Numbered from the stretch's first letter, positions 6,462 to 14,680 are shown. The stretch: DNA of 15,976 bases from an uncultured Rhodospirillales bacterium (GCA_937127205.1 CAKZLS010000204.1:1-15976), one strand, 5' to 3'. Notes: generated by a model not told the origin, from the sequence alone. Made by a program: numbers and translations.

Positions 6462-7871
6462 TCAGCCTCCGGACACGCGTGGTTTTTCTTCGTGATGAAT
6501 ACCGAGGGACTTCAGTTTCCGGTGAAGCGCGGAGCGCTCCATTCCGACAAAAGCCGCAGTCCGGGATATGTTGCCGCCAAATCGCGTCACCTGGGCCATG
6601 AGATATTCACGCTCAAATATTTCCCGTGCATCTCTCAAGGGCAAGCCCATCACCTCACCCCCTCTGTCGGATCGACTCGCCGCCGAAAATTTTGCGTCGA
6701 ACTCTGGAGGCAGCATATCGGCGCGGATACCCTCGCCGGATTCGCCCGGCGCCATGATCAGCAATCGCTCGATAATGTTGCGCAATTCGCGGACGTTGCC
6801 CGCCCATTCGTAGGACTGAAGCGCCGCAAGCGCATCTTCGCTCAGTTCTCTCGGCCGCTGGCCCGAAGCCTCCGCGGCGCGCCCCATGAAATATCGGGCT
6901 AGCAGGGGGATATCATCGCGGCGCTCGGTAAGCGATGGCACCTTTAGCGGCACGACGCTCAACCGGAAAAAGAGATCCTCTCGAAAACGGCCAGCCTGGA
7001 TTTCTTCTCTCAAATCGCGGGTCGTCGACGCCACTACGCGGACATCCACCTCCACCCGGGAGCCGCCGCCGACCCGCTCGAAAACTTGTTCCTGGAGGAC
7101 CCGGACAATCTTTCCCTGCGTCTCCAAGGGCATGTCCGCAACTTCGTCAAGAAGGAGAGTGCCATTGTGAGCGGCCTCAAAGGTTCCAACCTTGCGCAAC
7201 GACGGATCCCCGGCGCCGGCGGCACCATCGACACCGAACAACTCGATTTCCATCCGATCGGGCGCCATGGACGCGCAATTAATGACGACAAATGGCCCGG
7301 AGGCGCGCCTGGACTCGAGATGCAGAATTCGCGCCACGACTTCCTTGCCCGAGCCGGCCGGCCCGGAGATAAGCACACGGCTATTCGTGGGAGCGACACG
7401 TTCGATGGCTTGGCGCAACTGGCTGATCACCGTCGACTGCCCCACCAAGTCGCTCGAGGAACCGGCCAGAACCCGAAGTTCCTCGTTCTCACGCTTAAGT
7501 TTCGCCGCCTCGATCGCCCGGTTGACAATCAAGATCATCCGGTCCGCTTTGAACGGTTTTTCGATGAAATCGTAGGCTCCCAGTTGTATTGCCTGCACGG
7601 CGGTCTCGATCGTGCCATGGCCGCTCATCATGACAACGGGAACTGTCGGGTGCTCGCTCTTCAGTTGCCTGAGAATACCGATCCCATCAAGACGGCTCCC
7701 CTGCAGCCAAATATCCAGCAGCACGAGGCCTGGACGGCGTGCCTCGATCGCCGCAAAAGCCGCATCGCTGTCAGCGGCTTCCCGCGCCTGGTAGCCTTCA
7801 TCGTCGAGTATGCCGGATACGATCGTCCGGATATCGGCTTCGTCGTCAACTATGAGGATTTCCTCAGCCAT
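6462..7871 (-). CDS. ntrX: Response regulator NtrX (AAA+ type, lacking GAFTGA)
   Basis: This 469-residue response regulator is the partner of NtrY. Its receiver domain covers residues 1-120, with Asp9/Asp10, phospho-acceptor Asp53 (LLDIW) and Lys105. The AAA+ domain covers about 142-375, with Walker A GPAGSGKE (170-177), Walker B LLLDEVAD (239-246), GRFREDLFFRL and GNVREL (358-363). A Fis-type helix-turn-helix lies at about 433-457 (NISRTAAFVGMERSALHR). Where NtrC has GAFTGA, this protein has LFGVDGAAGAGD (211-222), so contact with sigma-54 RNA polymerase is not expected. This is known for many NtrX proteins, which act on envelope, respiration and nitrogen genes. The ATG at 7869-7871 is 13 bases after the ntrY stop, consistent with one transcript. 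Confidence 0.96.
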   Translation of the reverse strand: MAEEILIVDDEADIRTIVSGILDDEGYQAREAADSDAAFAAIEARRPGLVLLDIWLQGSRLDGIGILRQLKSEHPTVPVVMMSGHGTIETAVQAIQLGAYDFIEKPFKADRMILIVNRAIEAAKLKRENEELRVLAGSSSDLVGQSTVISQLRQAIERVAPTNSRVLISGPAGSGKEVVARILHLESRRASGPFVVINCASMAPDRMEIELFGVDGAAGAGDPSLRKVGTFEAAHNGTLLLDEVADMPLETQGKIVRVLQEQVFERVGGGSRVEVDVRVVASTTRDLREEIQAGRFREDLFFRLSVVPLKVPSLTERRDDIPLLARYFMGRAAEASGQRPRELSEDALAALQSYEWAGNVRELRNIIERLLIMAPGESGEGIRADMLPPEFDAKFSAASRSDRGGEVMGLPLRDAREIFEREYLMAQVTRFGGNISRTAAFVGMERSALHRKLKSLGIHHEEKPRVSGG

Positions 7872-7884
7872 TGCTTAGATCTGA

Positions 7885-10206
7885 TTAACCATGGGTGCCA
7901 AATTGTGGGGTGACATTTATGACCTCGGATTCGGGCTCCGTGGGTGTCTCGGTTTTACTGCGTTGTTCGCGGCCCGCCTGTTCCGGCAGAGTATGAAAAA
8001 CCATAGAGACACGAGCACCACCCTCTTCGCGATCCTCAATTATCAGATCCGCATTATGATCCTCCATAATCTTCTTCACAATCGCCAGACCAAGCCCCGT
8101 CCCTTTGAGCCGGGTCGTAACATAGGGTTCGGTCAAGCGGTCCCGGTTTTCGTTGGGCAATCCTATTCCGTTATCTTCGACCGTCAGGACAAGGTCTTCG
8201 GTTCCGGAGCCCGATGGATTACAGCCAACGGTCACGGTGACCCGCCCTTGCGCAATGTCCTCCGAGCTACTTGTATCCCGGGCGGACACGGCTTCGGAAG
8301 CGTTCTTCAAAATGTTCGTCAACGCTTGCGAAATCTGTCGGCTGTCACAGTGGAAGTTGACCTCGTTGTCAGGCAATACAACGTCAAAGTGAATATCCGG
8401 ACTTCTATTGCGTTCTAAGAACACGGCCTCGCGCACCAATTTACCCAAGTTTTCATACTTTAGTTCGGGCTGGGGCATCCGCGCGAACGAAGAAAATTCG
8501 TCAACCATGCGCCCAATATCCTCAACTTGGCGCACAATGGTGTCGGTACAAGCGACAAAGGTCTCGGGATCTGATTTTATCTCTGACAGGTACTTGCGCT
8601 TCAAACGTTCGGATGCAAGTTGGATCGGCGTCAACGGGTTTTTGATTTCATGGGCGATTCGCCTGGCAACGTCGGCCCAAGCCGCTTTCCGCTGCGCTGA
8701 AACCAAAGCTGTAACATCATCGAATGTGACGACGTATCCCGTTGCCTCGTCGCCGGCAAGTTCGGCGGCGATACGAACGATCAGCGTTTTCGAGCGTCCG
8801 TCGCGAGCAATCTTTATTTCGGACTGTCCCTGCCTTTCCGGACGGTTCCGAACGTCGGTGAACAAATCTGCCATTTCAGGAACGACCGTTTGCAACGAAA
8901 ATCCGATCGCGGCATCAAGATTCGTGCTCAATAAATCGGAAGCGGATCGGTTGGGCAAGTTGATCATGCCTTCCCCATCAAGACCGATCACGCCGGCAGA
9001 AACCCCACTCAACACTGTTTCGGTAAACCGGCGTCGCTCATCCAGATCCTGATTGGCCAACATCAAGCCTTCTCTTTGGCTTTGAAGCTGATTCGTCATG
9101 CGATTGAACGCCCGTCCCAATGTACCGACCTCTTCCACCGATTTGGAGGGATCAACGCGCACAGCAAGATCCCCTTTCCGCACTTCTTCCGCCGCCCCAA
9201 TAAGTTCACTGACGGGGCCTGAAATTTGAGTGGCAAGGGTGAGGCCGATCCAAACCGCCGCCAAGAGCAGCAAAAGGGCGACAACAACGAAAATCATGCC
9301 GAATGTAACGAAGATCTCTTCGCGGCGTTCTTCAAGATGGCGAAACTGCGATACCGCTTCCCCCGTCCGCTGGATGTTCTCCAAAACACCCGGGTCGATG
9401 AAACGGCCGACCAGGAGATATGCATCAACAAAAGACCGGAGTTTGACGGCGGCCCGAACGCGATCATCTCGGTTGTCGGTCAAAACAACAACCTGCCCCT
9501 TCGCCGCTTTTTCGATGACCTCCCAGGGCACCAGTTCTAGTTCGAGGGTCAAGCTGAAAGGCGATCGAGCAAGCACGCGTCCGGTGCCGTCGACGACCAC
9601 GGCTTCGGAGAGAGATCGTAAATCGGCTTGGTTCGCCAACAATTGATCGAATAACTGAGGATCGCGCATCAGATTGGGCGCTTCTCGGTTAAGGTCATTC
9701 GCCATGGCGAAGGCATCGGCGCGAATACCTTGGCGATGCTCTTGAAGATAGGCATAGGCGACGGCGTCTGAAGACTCGACGGCCGTGCGCACACGCTCAC
9801 TGAACCACGCTTGGATGCCGATATCGAGAAACAGCGCGGAAAAAACAGCCACCAGGATCGCCGGCGTCACCGCAACCAGACTAAACATCATCACGATGCG
9901 GACATGCAGACCGGATCCGGCCATCCCGCGCCGACGCTCTCGCCAAACTTTGACCAACTGAGACGCAATCAGAGCGCCCAGGAGAACAAGGACAATTAGG
10001 TCCAGAATCAGCAGGTATAGGACATTGTCGGGATCAGGACCGTACTCGGACACTCCGGTCCACGGCGCCACGGTGGCAATTCCGGCAAGGACCGCCACTA
10101 TGGCTAGTGCGAAGGCCAGCTTTCGGTATAGGTGAACACGCCTCGACCACCGCCTTAATCGCGCAGCGATCCGCCACAAGGGCGACACCCTGGCGGCGAC
10201 GGTCAT
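7885..10206 (-). CDS. ntrY: Membrane sensor histidine kinase NtrY
   Basis: This 773-residue inner-membrane histidine kinase phosphorylates NtrX. Hydrophobic segments lie near residues 30-48, 62-84, 102-128 and 298-324, giving a four-helix anchor with a periplasmic part between the third and fourth. A HAMP linker follows at about 325-380 and a PAS-like domain at about 390-500. The HisKA domain has His519 in RIAHEIKNPLTP. The ATPase domain has N-box Asn631/Asn635 (NILKNASEA), G1 DNGIG (678-682) and G2 KGTGLGL (701-707). A charged tail of about 35 residues follows. The ATG at 10204-10206 overlaps the ntrC stop (ATGA), so it is probably translationally coupled to ntrC. Length and domain order match NtrY of other alphaproteobacteria, where it responds to nitrogen or redox state; the signal cannot be read from the sequence. 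Confidence 0.97.
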   Translation of the reverse strand: MTVAARVSPLWRIAARLRRWSRRVHLYRKLAFALAIVAVLAGIATVAPWTGVSEYGPDPDNVLYLLILDLIVLVLLGALIASQLVKVWRERRRGMAGSGLHVRIVMMFSLVAVTPAILVAVFSALFLDIGIQAWFSERVRTAVESSDAVAYAYLQEHRQGIRADAFAMANDLNREAPNLMRDPQLFDQLLANQADLRSLSEAVVVDGTGRVLARSPFSLTLELELVPWEVIEKAAKGQVVVLTDNRDDRVRAAVKLRSFVDAYLLVGRFIDPGVLENIQRTGEAVSQFRHLEERREEIFVTFGMIFVVVALLLLLAAVWIGLTLATQISGPVSELIGAAEEVRKGDLAVRVDPSKSVEEVGTLGRAFNRMTNQLQSQREGLMLANQDLDERRRFTETVLSGVSAGVIGLDGEGMINLPNRSASDLLSTNLDAAIGFSLQTVVPEMADLFTDVRNRPERQGQSEIKIARDGRSKTLIVRIAAELAGDEATGYVVTFDDVTALVSAQRKAAWADVARRIAHEIKNPLTPIQLASERLKRKYLSEIKSDPETFVACTDTIVRQVEDIGRMVDEFSSFARMPQPELKYENLGKLVREAVFLERNRSPDIHFDVVLPDNEVNFHCDSRQISQALTNILKNASEAVSARDTSSSEDIAQGRVTVTVGCNPSGSGTEDLVLTVEDNGIGLPNENRDRLTEPYVTTRLKGTGLGLAIVKKIMEDHNADLIIEDREEGGARVSMVFHTLPEQAGREQRSKTETPTEPESEVINVTPQFGTHG

Positions 10207-11645
10207 TTTCCCCCGCCTCTAACCACGGGAATATTGAGCTCGCGGATTTTCTTTCGAAGTGTGTTGCGATTGACACCCAGTATTTCCGCCGCCTTAATCT
10301 GATTGCCGCGTGTCGACTCGAGCGTAAGCGTTATCAGCGGTTTCTCGACCTCTCGCATAACTCTATCGAACAGCCCGGGTGCAGGCGCATTGTCGCCGTG
10401 GGCGCTAAAATAAGTCCGTAGATGGCGTTCTACGGAGTGGCCTAATCCATCCCCCTCAGACTCTGCGGCAACAGGTGACGCATCCGCCAATTCGGCCTCT
10501 ATAGCCTCGATCCCGATCACTTCTTCTGAATACAACGCCGTCAGCCGGCGTACGAAATTTTCCAGCTCGCGAACGTTGCCCGACCACCTATTGCGCTTGA
10601 GCCGATCCATCGCGACGGCGTCAATGAGTTTTGCAGGTAGTCCCTCCGATGTTGCCTTAGCCATGAAATGGCGAACGAGTTCGGGAATGTCGGCAGTGCG
10701 CTCCCGCAAAGGAGGCAGTCTGATGGGAACAACGTTAAGGCGAAAGTAAAGGTCCTCGCGAAACAACCCCTGCCGGATCAACTGCAGAAGATCATGATGG
10801 GTCGCCGTCACGATTCGGACATCGGCACGAATGGCTGTTCGGCCACCAACCGTAGTGTATTCGCCCTCTTGTAGGACCCGCAACAACCGCGTCTGGGCCT
10901 CCGGTGGCATGTCTCCGATTTCATCCAGGAAAAGGGTGCCGCCTTCGGCTTGTTCAAATCGTCCAGCGCTTCTCTGAGTCGCGCCGGTGAAAGCCCCCTT
11001 TTCGTGGCCAAATAATTCGCTTTCGATAAGCTCACGAGGAATTGCGGCCATGTTTATGGGCACGAACGGGCCGTTACGGCGTCGACCATAGTCATGGAGA
11101 GCACGGGCGACCAACTCCTTGCCAGTCCCCGACTCACCGGTGATCAGAACCGTCAGATCCGTTCCCATCAAACGAGCCAGCGTTCGGTAGATTTCTTGCA
11201 TGGCCGGAGACCGCCCGATAAGCGGGAGCTGCTCCTCGGCGACGTCCCCGTCTTCCGCCGCAACGGACAAGTCCGGCTTGGGAGGCTCGAGCGCACGGCG
11301 AACGACCCCGACAAGCTCTTTGAGATCAAAAGGCTTGGGCAGGTATTCGAACGCCCCCCTTTCATTGGCCTTTACGGCCGTCAATAGGGTGTTTCGCGCG
11401 CTCATTACAACAACACGCAGTTCGGGCCGCAGCTTTCTTATGCGGGGAAGTAGGTCAAGACCGTTCTCGTCCGGCATCACCACATCGGTTATGACCACGT
11501 CGCCTTGGCCGTCGCTAATCCAATGCCACAATGTCGTCGCGTTGCTGGTGATTCGAACTTCATAGCCCGCCCTCTCCAACGCCTGCCCCACGACCATGCG
11601 AATACTGGGATCGTCGTCGGCCACGAGGATGGTTGCGGCCGTCAT
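10203..11645 (-). CDS. ntrC: Nitrogen regulation response regulator NtrC (GlnG)
   Basis: This 480-residue sigma-54-dependent activator is phosphorylated by NtrB under nitrogen limitation and switches on genes such as glnA and amt-type transporters. The receiver domain (1-120) has Asp11/Asp12, phospho-acceptor Asp54 and Lys104. The AAA+ domain starts near residue 142 and has Walker A GESGTGKE (170-177), the sigma-54-contacting GAFTGA loop (217-222), Walker B LFLDEIGD (238-245), an arginine-finger region GLFREDLYFRLN, and WSGNVREL. The Fis-type helix-turn-helix is at about 448-470 (NQIKAAEILGVNRNTLRKK). All key residues are present, so it should be an active enhancer-binding protein. Its ATG overlaps the ntrB TGA and its own TGA overlaps the ntrY ATG, tying synthesis of the two systems together. 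Confidence 0.98.
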   Translation of the reverse strand: MTAATILVADDDPSIRMVVGQALERAGYEVRITSNATTLWHWISDGQGDVVITDVVMPDENGLDLLPRIRKLRPELRVVVMSARNTLLTAVKANERGAFEYLPKPFDLKELVGVVRRALEPPKPDLSVAAEDGDVAEEQLPLIGRSPAMQEIYRTLARLMGTDLTVLITGESGTGKELVARALHDYGRRRNGPFVPINMAAIPRELIESELFGHEKGAFTGATQRSAGRFEQAEGGTLFLDEIGDMPPEAQTRLLRVLQEGEYTTVGGRTAIRADVRIVTATHHDLLQLIRQGLFREDLYFRLNVVPIRLPPLRERTADIPELVRHFMAKATSEGLPAKLIDAVAMDRLKRNRWSGNVRELENFVRRLTALYSEEVIGIEAIEAELADASPVAAESEGDGLGHSVERHLRTYFSAHGDNAPAPGLFDRVMREVEKPLITLTLESTRGNQIKAAEILGVNRNTLRKKIRELNIPVVRGGGK

Positions 11646-12763
11646 GGATGTTCCCTCGGTGGCGTAAACATGGGCAACATGACCCGGAACATCGTTCTCT
11701 GGGGTTGGCTTTCGAATTCAATTACCCCGCCATGATCACCAATGATCTTGGCAACCAGTGGCAGCCCCAACCCCTTTCCGGACGGCTTGGACGAAACAAA
11801 TGGCTCGAACAGATGCGCCTTGATGTCCTCTGAAATCCCGTCGCCGTTATCCTGCACCAGAATAACCAGCGGCAGATGCACACGAGATTGTCCGCCGGAA
11901 ACTGCGAACCGAACACCGTGCCAGTAGGCCGTGGTAATGATCACTTCACCGCCCTCTTGCGGAACGGCCTCCACAGCATTCTTAAGCAGGTTCAGGAAAA
12001 CCTGGACCAACTGATCACAGTCTCCGTAGACCGATGGGAGCGAGGGATCATAGTTCTCCACGTAGCTCACCCGTTTCGCGGTGCCGCTTTCAACCAACAT
12101 TCGCACGCGACTGAGAACTTCATGGATGTTGACCGGCTCGCGCCGCAATGGCCCCTCGACCGAAAACATTTCCATACGGTCCACAAGAGAGCAAACCCGG
12201 TCAGTCTCCAAACAAATCAACCGCGTCAGCTTCCGGTCTTCAGTTTCGACGTTTTGCTCCAAGAGCTGTGAGGCACCGCGAATTCCGGCTAGCGGGTTCT
12301 TGATCTCATGGGCCAACATCGCAGCCATGGCACTTACCGAGCGGGCCGCGCCCCGGTGGCTCAATTGACGTTCGATCTTTGCCGCCAAAGACAGTTCCTG
12401 CATGGAAACAACCACCGCGCCCGCAATCTCGGTCAACGGAGCGGCCTGCACATTGACCACGTGGTGACCGACACGAGGGCTATCCAATGGCACCCGATAC
12501 TCGGATACGGAATAGCCACCCGCGCGGGCCTGTTTGATCAACTCGAATAACGGACTGTCCTCGGGCAGGAACTTCGTCAACTTCTTGCCCCGAAGACTCA
12601 CCTCGCTTCCCTGAAAAAATTGTTCCGCGGCACTGTTGACATAAAGAATCGCCATTTCGCCATCCACGGTTACGATCACCGTGGACAATGCATCGAGAAC
12701 GGTATCAGGATCGATCGCGCGTCCCCCTGGTGTATTTCGTAACTTCACGACCCCGTTCGCCAT
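11642..12763 (-). CDS. ntrB: Nitrogen regulation sensor kinase/phosphatase NtrB (GlnL)
   Basis: This soluble two-component kinase phosphorylates or dephosphorylates NtrC under the control of PII (GlnB/GlnK). It is 373 residues from the start chosen here. It has no membrane segment, in agreement with the family. A PAS domain spans about residues 20-125, the phospho-acceptor His152 lies in LAHEIKNPLAGIRG, the N-box is LLKNAVEA, G1 is DNGDG (305-309) and G2 is SGKGLGL. The usual NtrB form of the G2 region (SSKPSGKGLG) is intact. I place the start at ATG 12761-12763, where AGAGGG lies 5 bases upstream; a GTG one codon earlier would be only 2 bases from it. The ribosome site overlaps the dusB TAG stop, 9 bases away, so the two genes are tightly linked. 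Its TGA overlaps the ntrC ATG. Confidence 0.96.
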   Translation of the reverse strand: MANGVVKLRNTPGGRAIDPDTVLDALSTVIVTVDGEMAILYVNSAAEQFFQGSEVSLRGKKLTKFLPEDSPLFELIKQARAGGYSVSEYRVPLDSPRVGHHVVNVQAAPLTEIAGAVVVSMQELSLAAKIERQLSHRGAARSVSAMAAMLAHEIKNPLAGIRGASQLLEQNVETEDRKLTRLICLETDRVCSLVDRMEMFSVEGPLRREPVNIHEVLSRVRMLVESGTAKRVSYVENYDPSLPSVYGDCDQLVQVFLNLLKNAVEAVPQEGGEVIITTAYWHGVRFAVSGGQSRVHLPLVILVQDNGDGISEDIKAHLFEPFVSSKPSGKGLGLPLVAKIIGDHGGVIEFESQPQRTMFRVMLPMFTPPREHP

Positions 12764-12768
12764 CACTA

Positions 12769-12774
12769 CCCTCT
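12769..12774 (-). promoter_or_regulatory. Ribosome-binding site of ntrB, overlapping the dusB stop
   Basis: On the minus strand AGAGGG begins within the dusB TAG stop (12773-12775) and lies 5 bases before ATG 12761-12763. Ribosomes ending dusB would cover this site, consistent with coupled translation, and the spacing favours the ATG over the GTG one codon upstream. Confidence 0.6.
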
Positions 12775-13759
12775 ACGCAGCATTGCGATCGATCATCGGC
12801 AAATAGAAATCCTGGATGCTGGCTTTCACAACCTCCGGATCACCGAGACGCATAACCTTTGCTCGAAACTCCGCCGACTCGGGCAGACCTTTCGAATACC
12901 ACCCCACATGCTTTCGGGCAGCACGCGTTCCGATCTCTCTGCCATAGCAAATCAACATATCCTCATAATGCCTTAATAAAGTTTGCATTTGTTCATTAAG
13001 ACTCGGGTCGGCCAAATGCTTCCCGGTACGCAGGTAGTGGTCAATTTGGTTAATCAGCCACGGGCGTCCGTAGGCAGCTCGACCGACCATCACACCGTCT
13101 GCACCGGACGCCATCAGCATGCGTTCCGCGTCCTCGCCACAGCGAACGTCGCCATTTCCAATTACGGGTATTTGAACCGCTTGCTTGACCTCACCGATAA
13201 ACTTCCAGTCGGCCTCGCCCTGATAAAATTGGCAGCGCGTCCGTCCATGGACGGTGACCGCCTTGATGCCGCAATCCTGGGCAACTCGAGCCAACTTAGG
13301 GGCATTCCGGTTGTGATCGTTCCAGCCGGTTCGCATTTTCAACGTTACCGGCACCGACACCGCCTCGACAACCGCGGTCAAAATACGGCCCGCCAAGCGC
13401 TCGTCTCGCATCAATGCTGCGCCCGCAGCTCCCTTGGTGACCTTCTTCGCCGGACAACCCATGTTGATGTCGATGATTTGCGCACCCGCGCCTTCGCTTA
13501 GACGCGCAGCCTCAGCCATTTCTTCCGTATCGCACCCCGCGAGTTGCACTGCCATCGGCTGTTCCTCCGGTGCATGGGCAGACATACGCAGCGTCCGCAC
13601 GGAACCGTACATCATCGCTTTGGAAGCGATCATCTCGGATACCACGAGCCCAGCACCGAAGCTCTTGACCAGGCGACGAAAAGGCAGGTCGGAAACGCCG
13701 GCCATCGGCGCCAACAGAACACGCGAATCCAGACAGATGGTGTCGACCCGAAGCGTCAC
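12773..13759 (-). CDS. dusB: tRNA-dihydrouridine synthase DusB (NifR3)
   Basis: This 328-residue FMN-dependent enzyme reduces uridine to dihydrouridine in the D-loop of tRNAs using NADPH. Visible features are the FMN-barrel start LAPMAGVSDLPFR (16-28), EMIASKAM, VQLAGCD (71-77), catalytic Cys102 in DINMGCPAKKVTKG, the FMN-binding region around Lys141 (TLKMRTGW) and His171 (VTVHGRTR), VIGNGDV (199-205), and GADGVMVGRAAYGRPW. The start is GTG at 13757-13759 with GGAGG 10 bases upstream (13770-13774), a long but usable spacing. An ATG seven bases further upstream is out of frame. The gene is historically called nifR3 in alphaproteobacteria because it is the first gene of the ntrBC operon. Here it also lies directly below a promoter-palindrome element. 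Confidence 0.97.
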   Translation of the reverse strand: MTLRVDTICLDSRVLLAPMAGVSDLPFRRLVKSFGAGLVVSEMIASKAMMYGSVRTLRMSAHAPEEQPMAVQLAGCDTEEMAEAARLSEGAGAQIIDINMGCPAKKVTKGAAGAALMRDERLAGRILTAVVEAVSVPVTLKMRTGWNDHNRNAPKLARVAQDCGIKAVTVHGRTRCQFYQGEADWKFIGEVKQAVQIPVIGNGDVRCGEDAERMLMASGADGVMVGRAAYGRPWLINQIDHYLRTGKHLADPSLNEQMQTLLRHYEDMLICYGREIGTRAARKHVGWYSKGLPESAEFRAKVMRLGDPEVVKASIQDFYLPMIDRNAA

Positions 13760-13780
13760 GAAACATCAACCTCCACAATG

Positions 13781-13797
13781 TGCCTATTAAATAGGCA
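13781..13797. repeat. Perfect 17-base palindrome upstream of dusB (candidate operator)
   Basis: The plus strand reads TGCCTATT, one central A, then AATAGGCA, an exact inverted repeat of 8-base arms. It lies 21 bases before the dusB start, in the gap between dusB and the membrane-protein gene, and overlaps the predicted -10 element of the dusB promoter. It does not match the known NtrC site type (GCAC-N5-TGGTGC form). The A/T-rich centre and single-base loop make it look more like a dimeric protein-binding site than an RNA hairpin. The binding protein is unknown. Confidence 0.6.
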
Positions 13798-13814
13798 AAT
13801 CGGAAATGAATCAA
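13786..13814 (-). promoter_or_regulatory. Predicted sigma-70-type promoter of the dusB-ntrBC-ntrYX operon
   Basis: On the minus strand the -35 element TTGATT (13809-13814) and -10 element TTTAAT (13786-13791) are separated by exactly 17 bases and match consensus at 4 of 6 and 5 of 6 positions. Transcription would start near 13779, about 20 bases before the dusB GTG, leaving the GGAGG ribosome site in the leader. The -10 element lies inside the 17-base palindrome, so a protein bound there would block or modulate initiation. Confidence 0.55.
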
Positions 13815-13819
13815 GAGCT

Positions 13820-13836
13820 TGCCCTGGAAAAGGGCA
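13820..13836 (-). terminator. Weak stem-loop after the YpjD-type gene
   Basis: The arms TGCCCT (13820-13825) and AGGGCA (13831-13836) form a 6-pair stem with a 5-base loop, 24 bases beyond the stop of the membrane-protein gene on the minus strand. The following minus-strand bases are only moderately T-rich and merge into the dusB promoter. It may be a weak intrinsic terminator separating the two transcription units, or a chance structure. Confidence 0.3.
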
Positions 13837-13860
13837 CAAGCAGGATGAAATGCTAGGAGT

Positions 13861-14664
13861 TCAACCGATCAATACGTCGGACACGAACTTTACGCCAGGA
13901 TATCCGAGGGTGAGCAATAGATAGGCCAGCAACACCACTCGCACAATGAGCCGTCCTCTCATGCCCACCCAATGGTGACAGATGAGCAAACCACCGATCA
14001 CAAGGAACGCTGTTAGCGACAGCAATGTCTTGTGCGTCAAATCAAAAATTTGGCCGGTTTCAGAGTACTGGAGGGCGAGCCCGGAGACCAAACCAACGGC
14101 GAGGATTGCCTCGCCCACTTTGAGGAGGTTGACGAGCAAGGCTTCGGAATCAGTCACCGATGGCAACAGGTTCGTCAAGGTTGTCGGCTTTTTTCGCTTG
14201 AGAGCACGCTCCTTCAGCCAAGCGGCCAAGGCGGCCACTGCCGCCAAGGTCACAAGGGCATATGTCGTAACCGATGTCGCGATATGGAGACCAATCCAGG
14301 GCCCCCCTCCGGAACTACTGACCAGCGGTTGGCCGGGAGTTTCTTCCCACATTGTCGCCATAGCCCCTAGAATCACCATATACGGGACCACAAGCGGGAC
14401 GAGCCTCCAAGCATGGCGGGTAACGGCGGTCAGGGCAGCGTATATCAGCATCGTGACAGCCACCGTGACCCACAGTGTCGCACCCAAACCTGTATTCCAG
14501 GTTCCGGACGTATGTGCCAAGACCCAAGCGAGCGGCCCCGCCACCGCAATCGTTAGGAGCAACCAAAACAAGGCGTCCCGTGAAGGCGTTGATCGAAAAA
14601 ACAAGTGAATGGAGGCCGGAAGCAGTGAAGCTAAGGCCGAAAAGCTGAGCAGTACGTTGTCCAT
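13861..14664 (-). CDS. CcsA/HemX/YpjD-type cytochrome c assembly family membrane protein
   Basis: This 267-residue polytopic inner-membrane protein has about eight hydrophobic segments, near residues 2-22, 33-52, 60-80, 87-106, 125-149, 178-197, 213-231 and 239-263. The pattern GGPWIGLHIATSVTTYAL (119-136), the charged loop KERALKRKK (151-159), then LTHKTLLSL (209-217) and the final GYPGVKFVSDVLIG resemble YpjD of gammaproteobacteria and HemX-type relatives in the cytochrome c assembly (CcsA/CcmC) superfamily. His127 and His211 are at the positions where superfamily members place haem-linked histidines. The tryptophan-rich WWD motif of true CcsA/CcmC haem handlers is not evident, so a direct haem-delivery role is doubtful. 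The ATG at 14662-14664 has only a weak GGA-type ribosome site. The gene lies back to back with ispDF and 101 bases upstream of dusB. Confidence 0.8.
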   Translation of the reverse strand: MDNVLLSFSALASLLPASIHLFFRSTPSRDALFWLLLTIAVAGPLAWVLAHTSGTWNTGLGATLWVTVAVTMLIYAALTAVTRHAWRLVPLVVPYMVILGAMATMWEETPGQPLVSSSGGGPWIGLHIATSVTTYALVTLAAVAALAAWLKERALKRKKPTTLTNLLPSVTDSEALLVNLLKVGEAILAVGLVSGLALQYSETGQIFDLTHKTLLSLTAFLVIGGLLICHHWVGMRGRLIVRVVLLAYLLLTLGYPGVKFVSDVLIG

Positions 14665-14680
14665 TGCATCGTCCGCAGTT

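Noticed and set aside
7086..7913. Plus-strand frame of 275 codons opposite ntrX
   Set aside because: It is antisense to a complete NtrX with all domain motifs and its product resembles no family.
13781..13797. NtrC or sigma-54 binding site upstream of dusB
   Set aside because: The palindrome arms TGCCTATT/AATAGGCA do not fit the NtrC half-site type, and no GG-N10-GC sigma-54 promoter was found beside it; a sigma-70-type promoter fits better.
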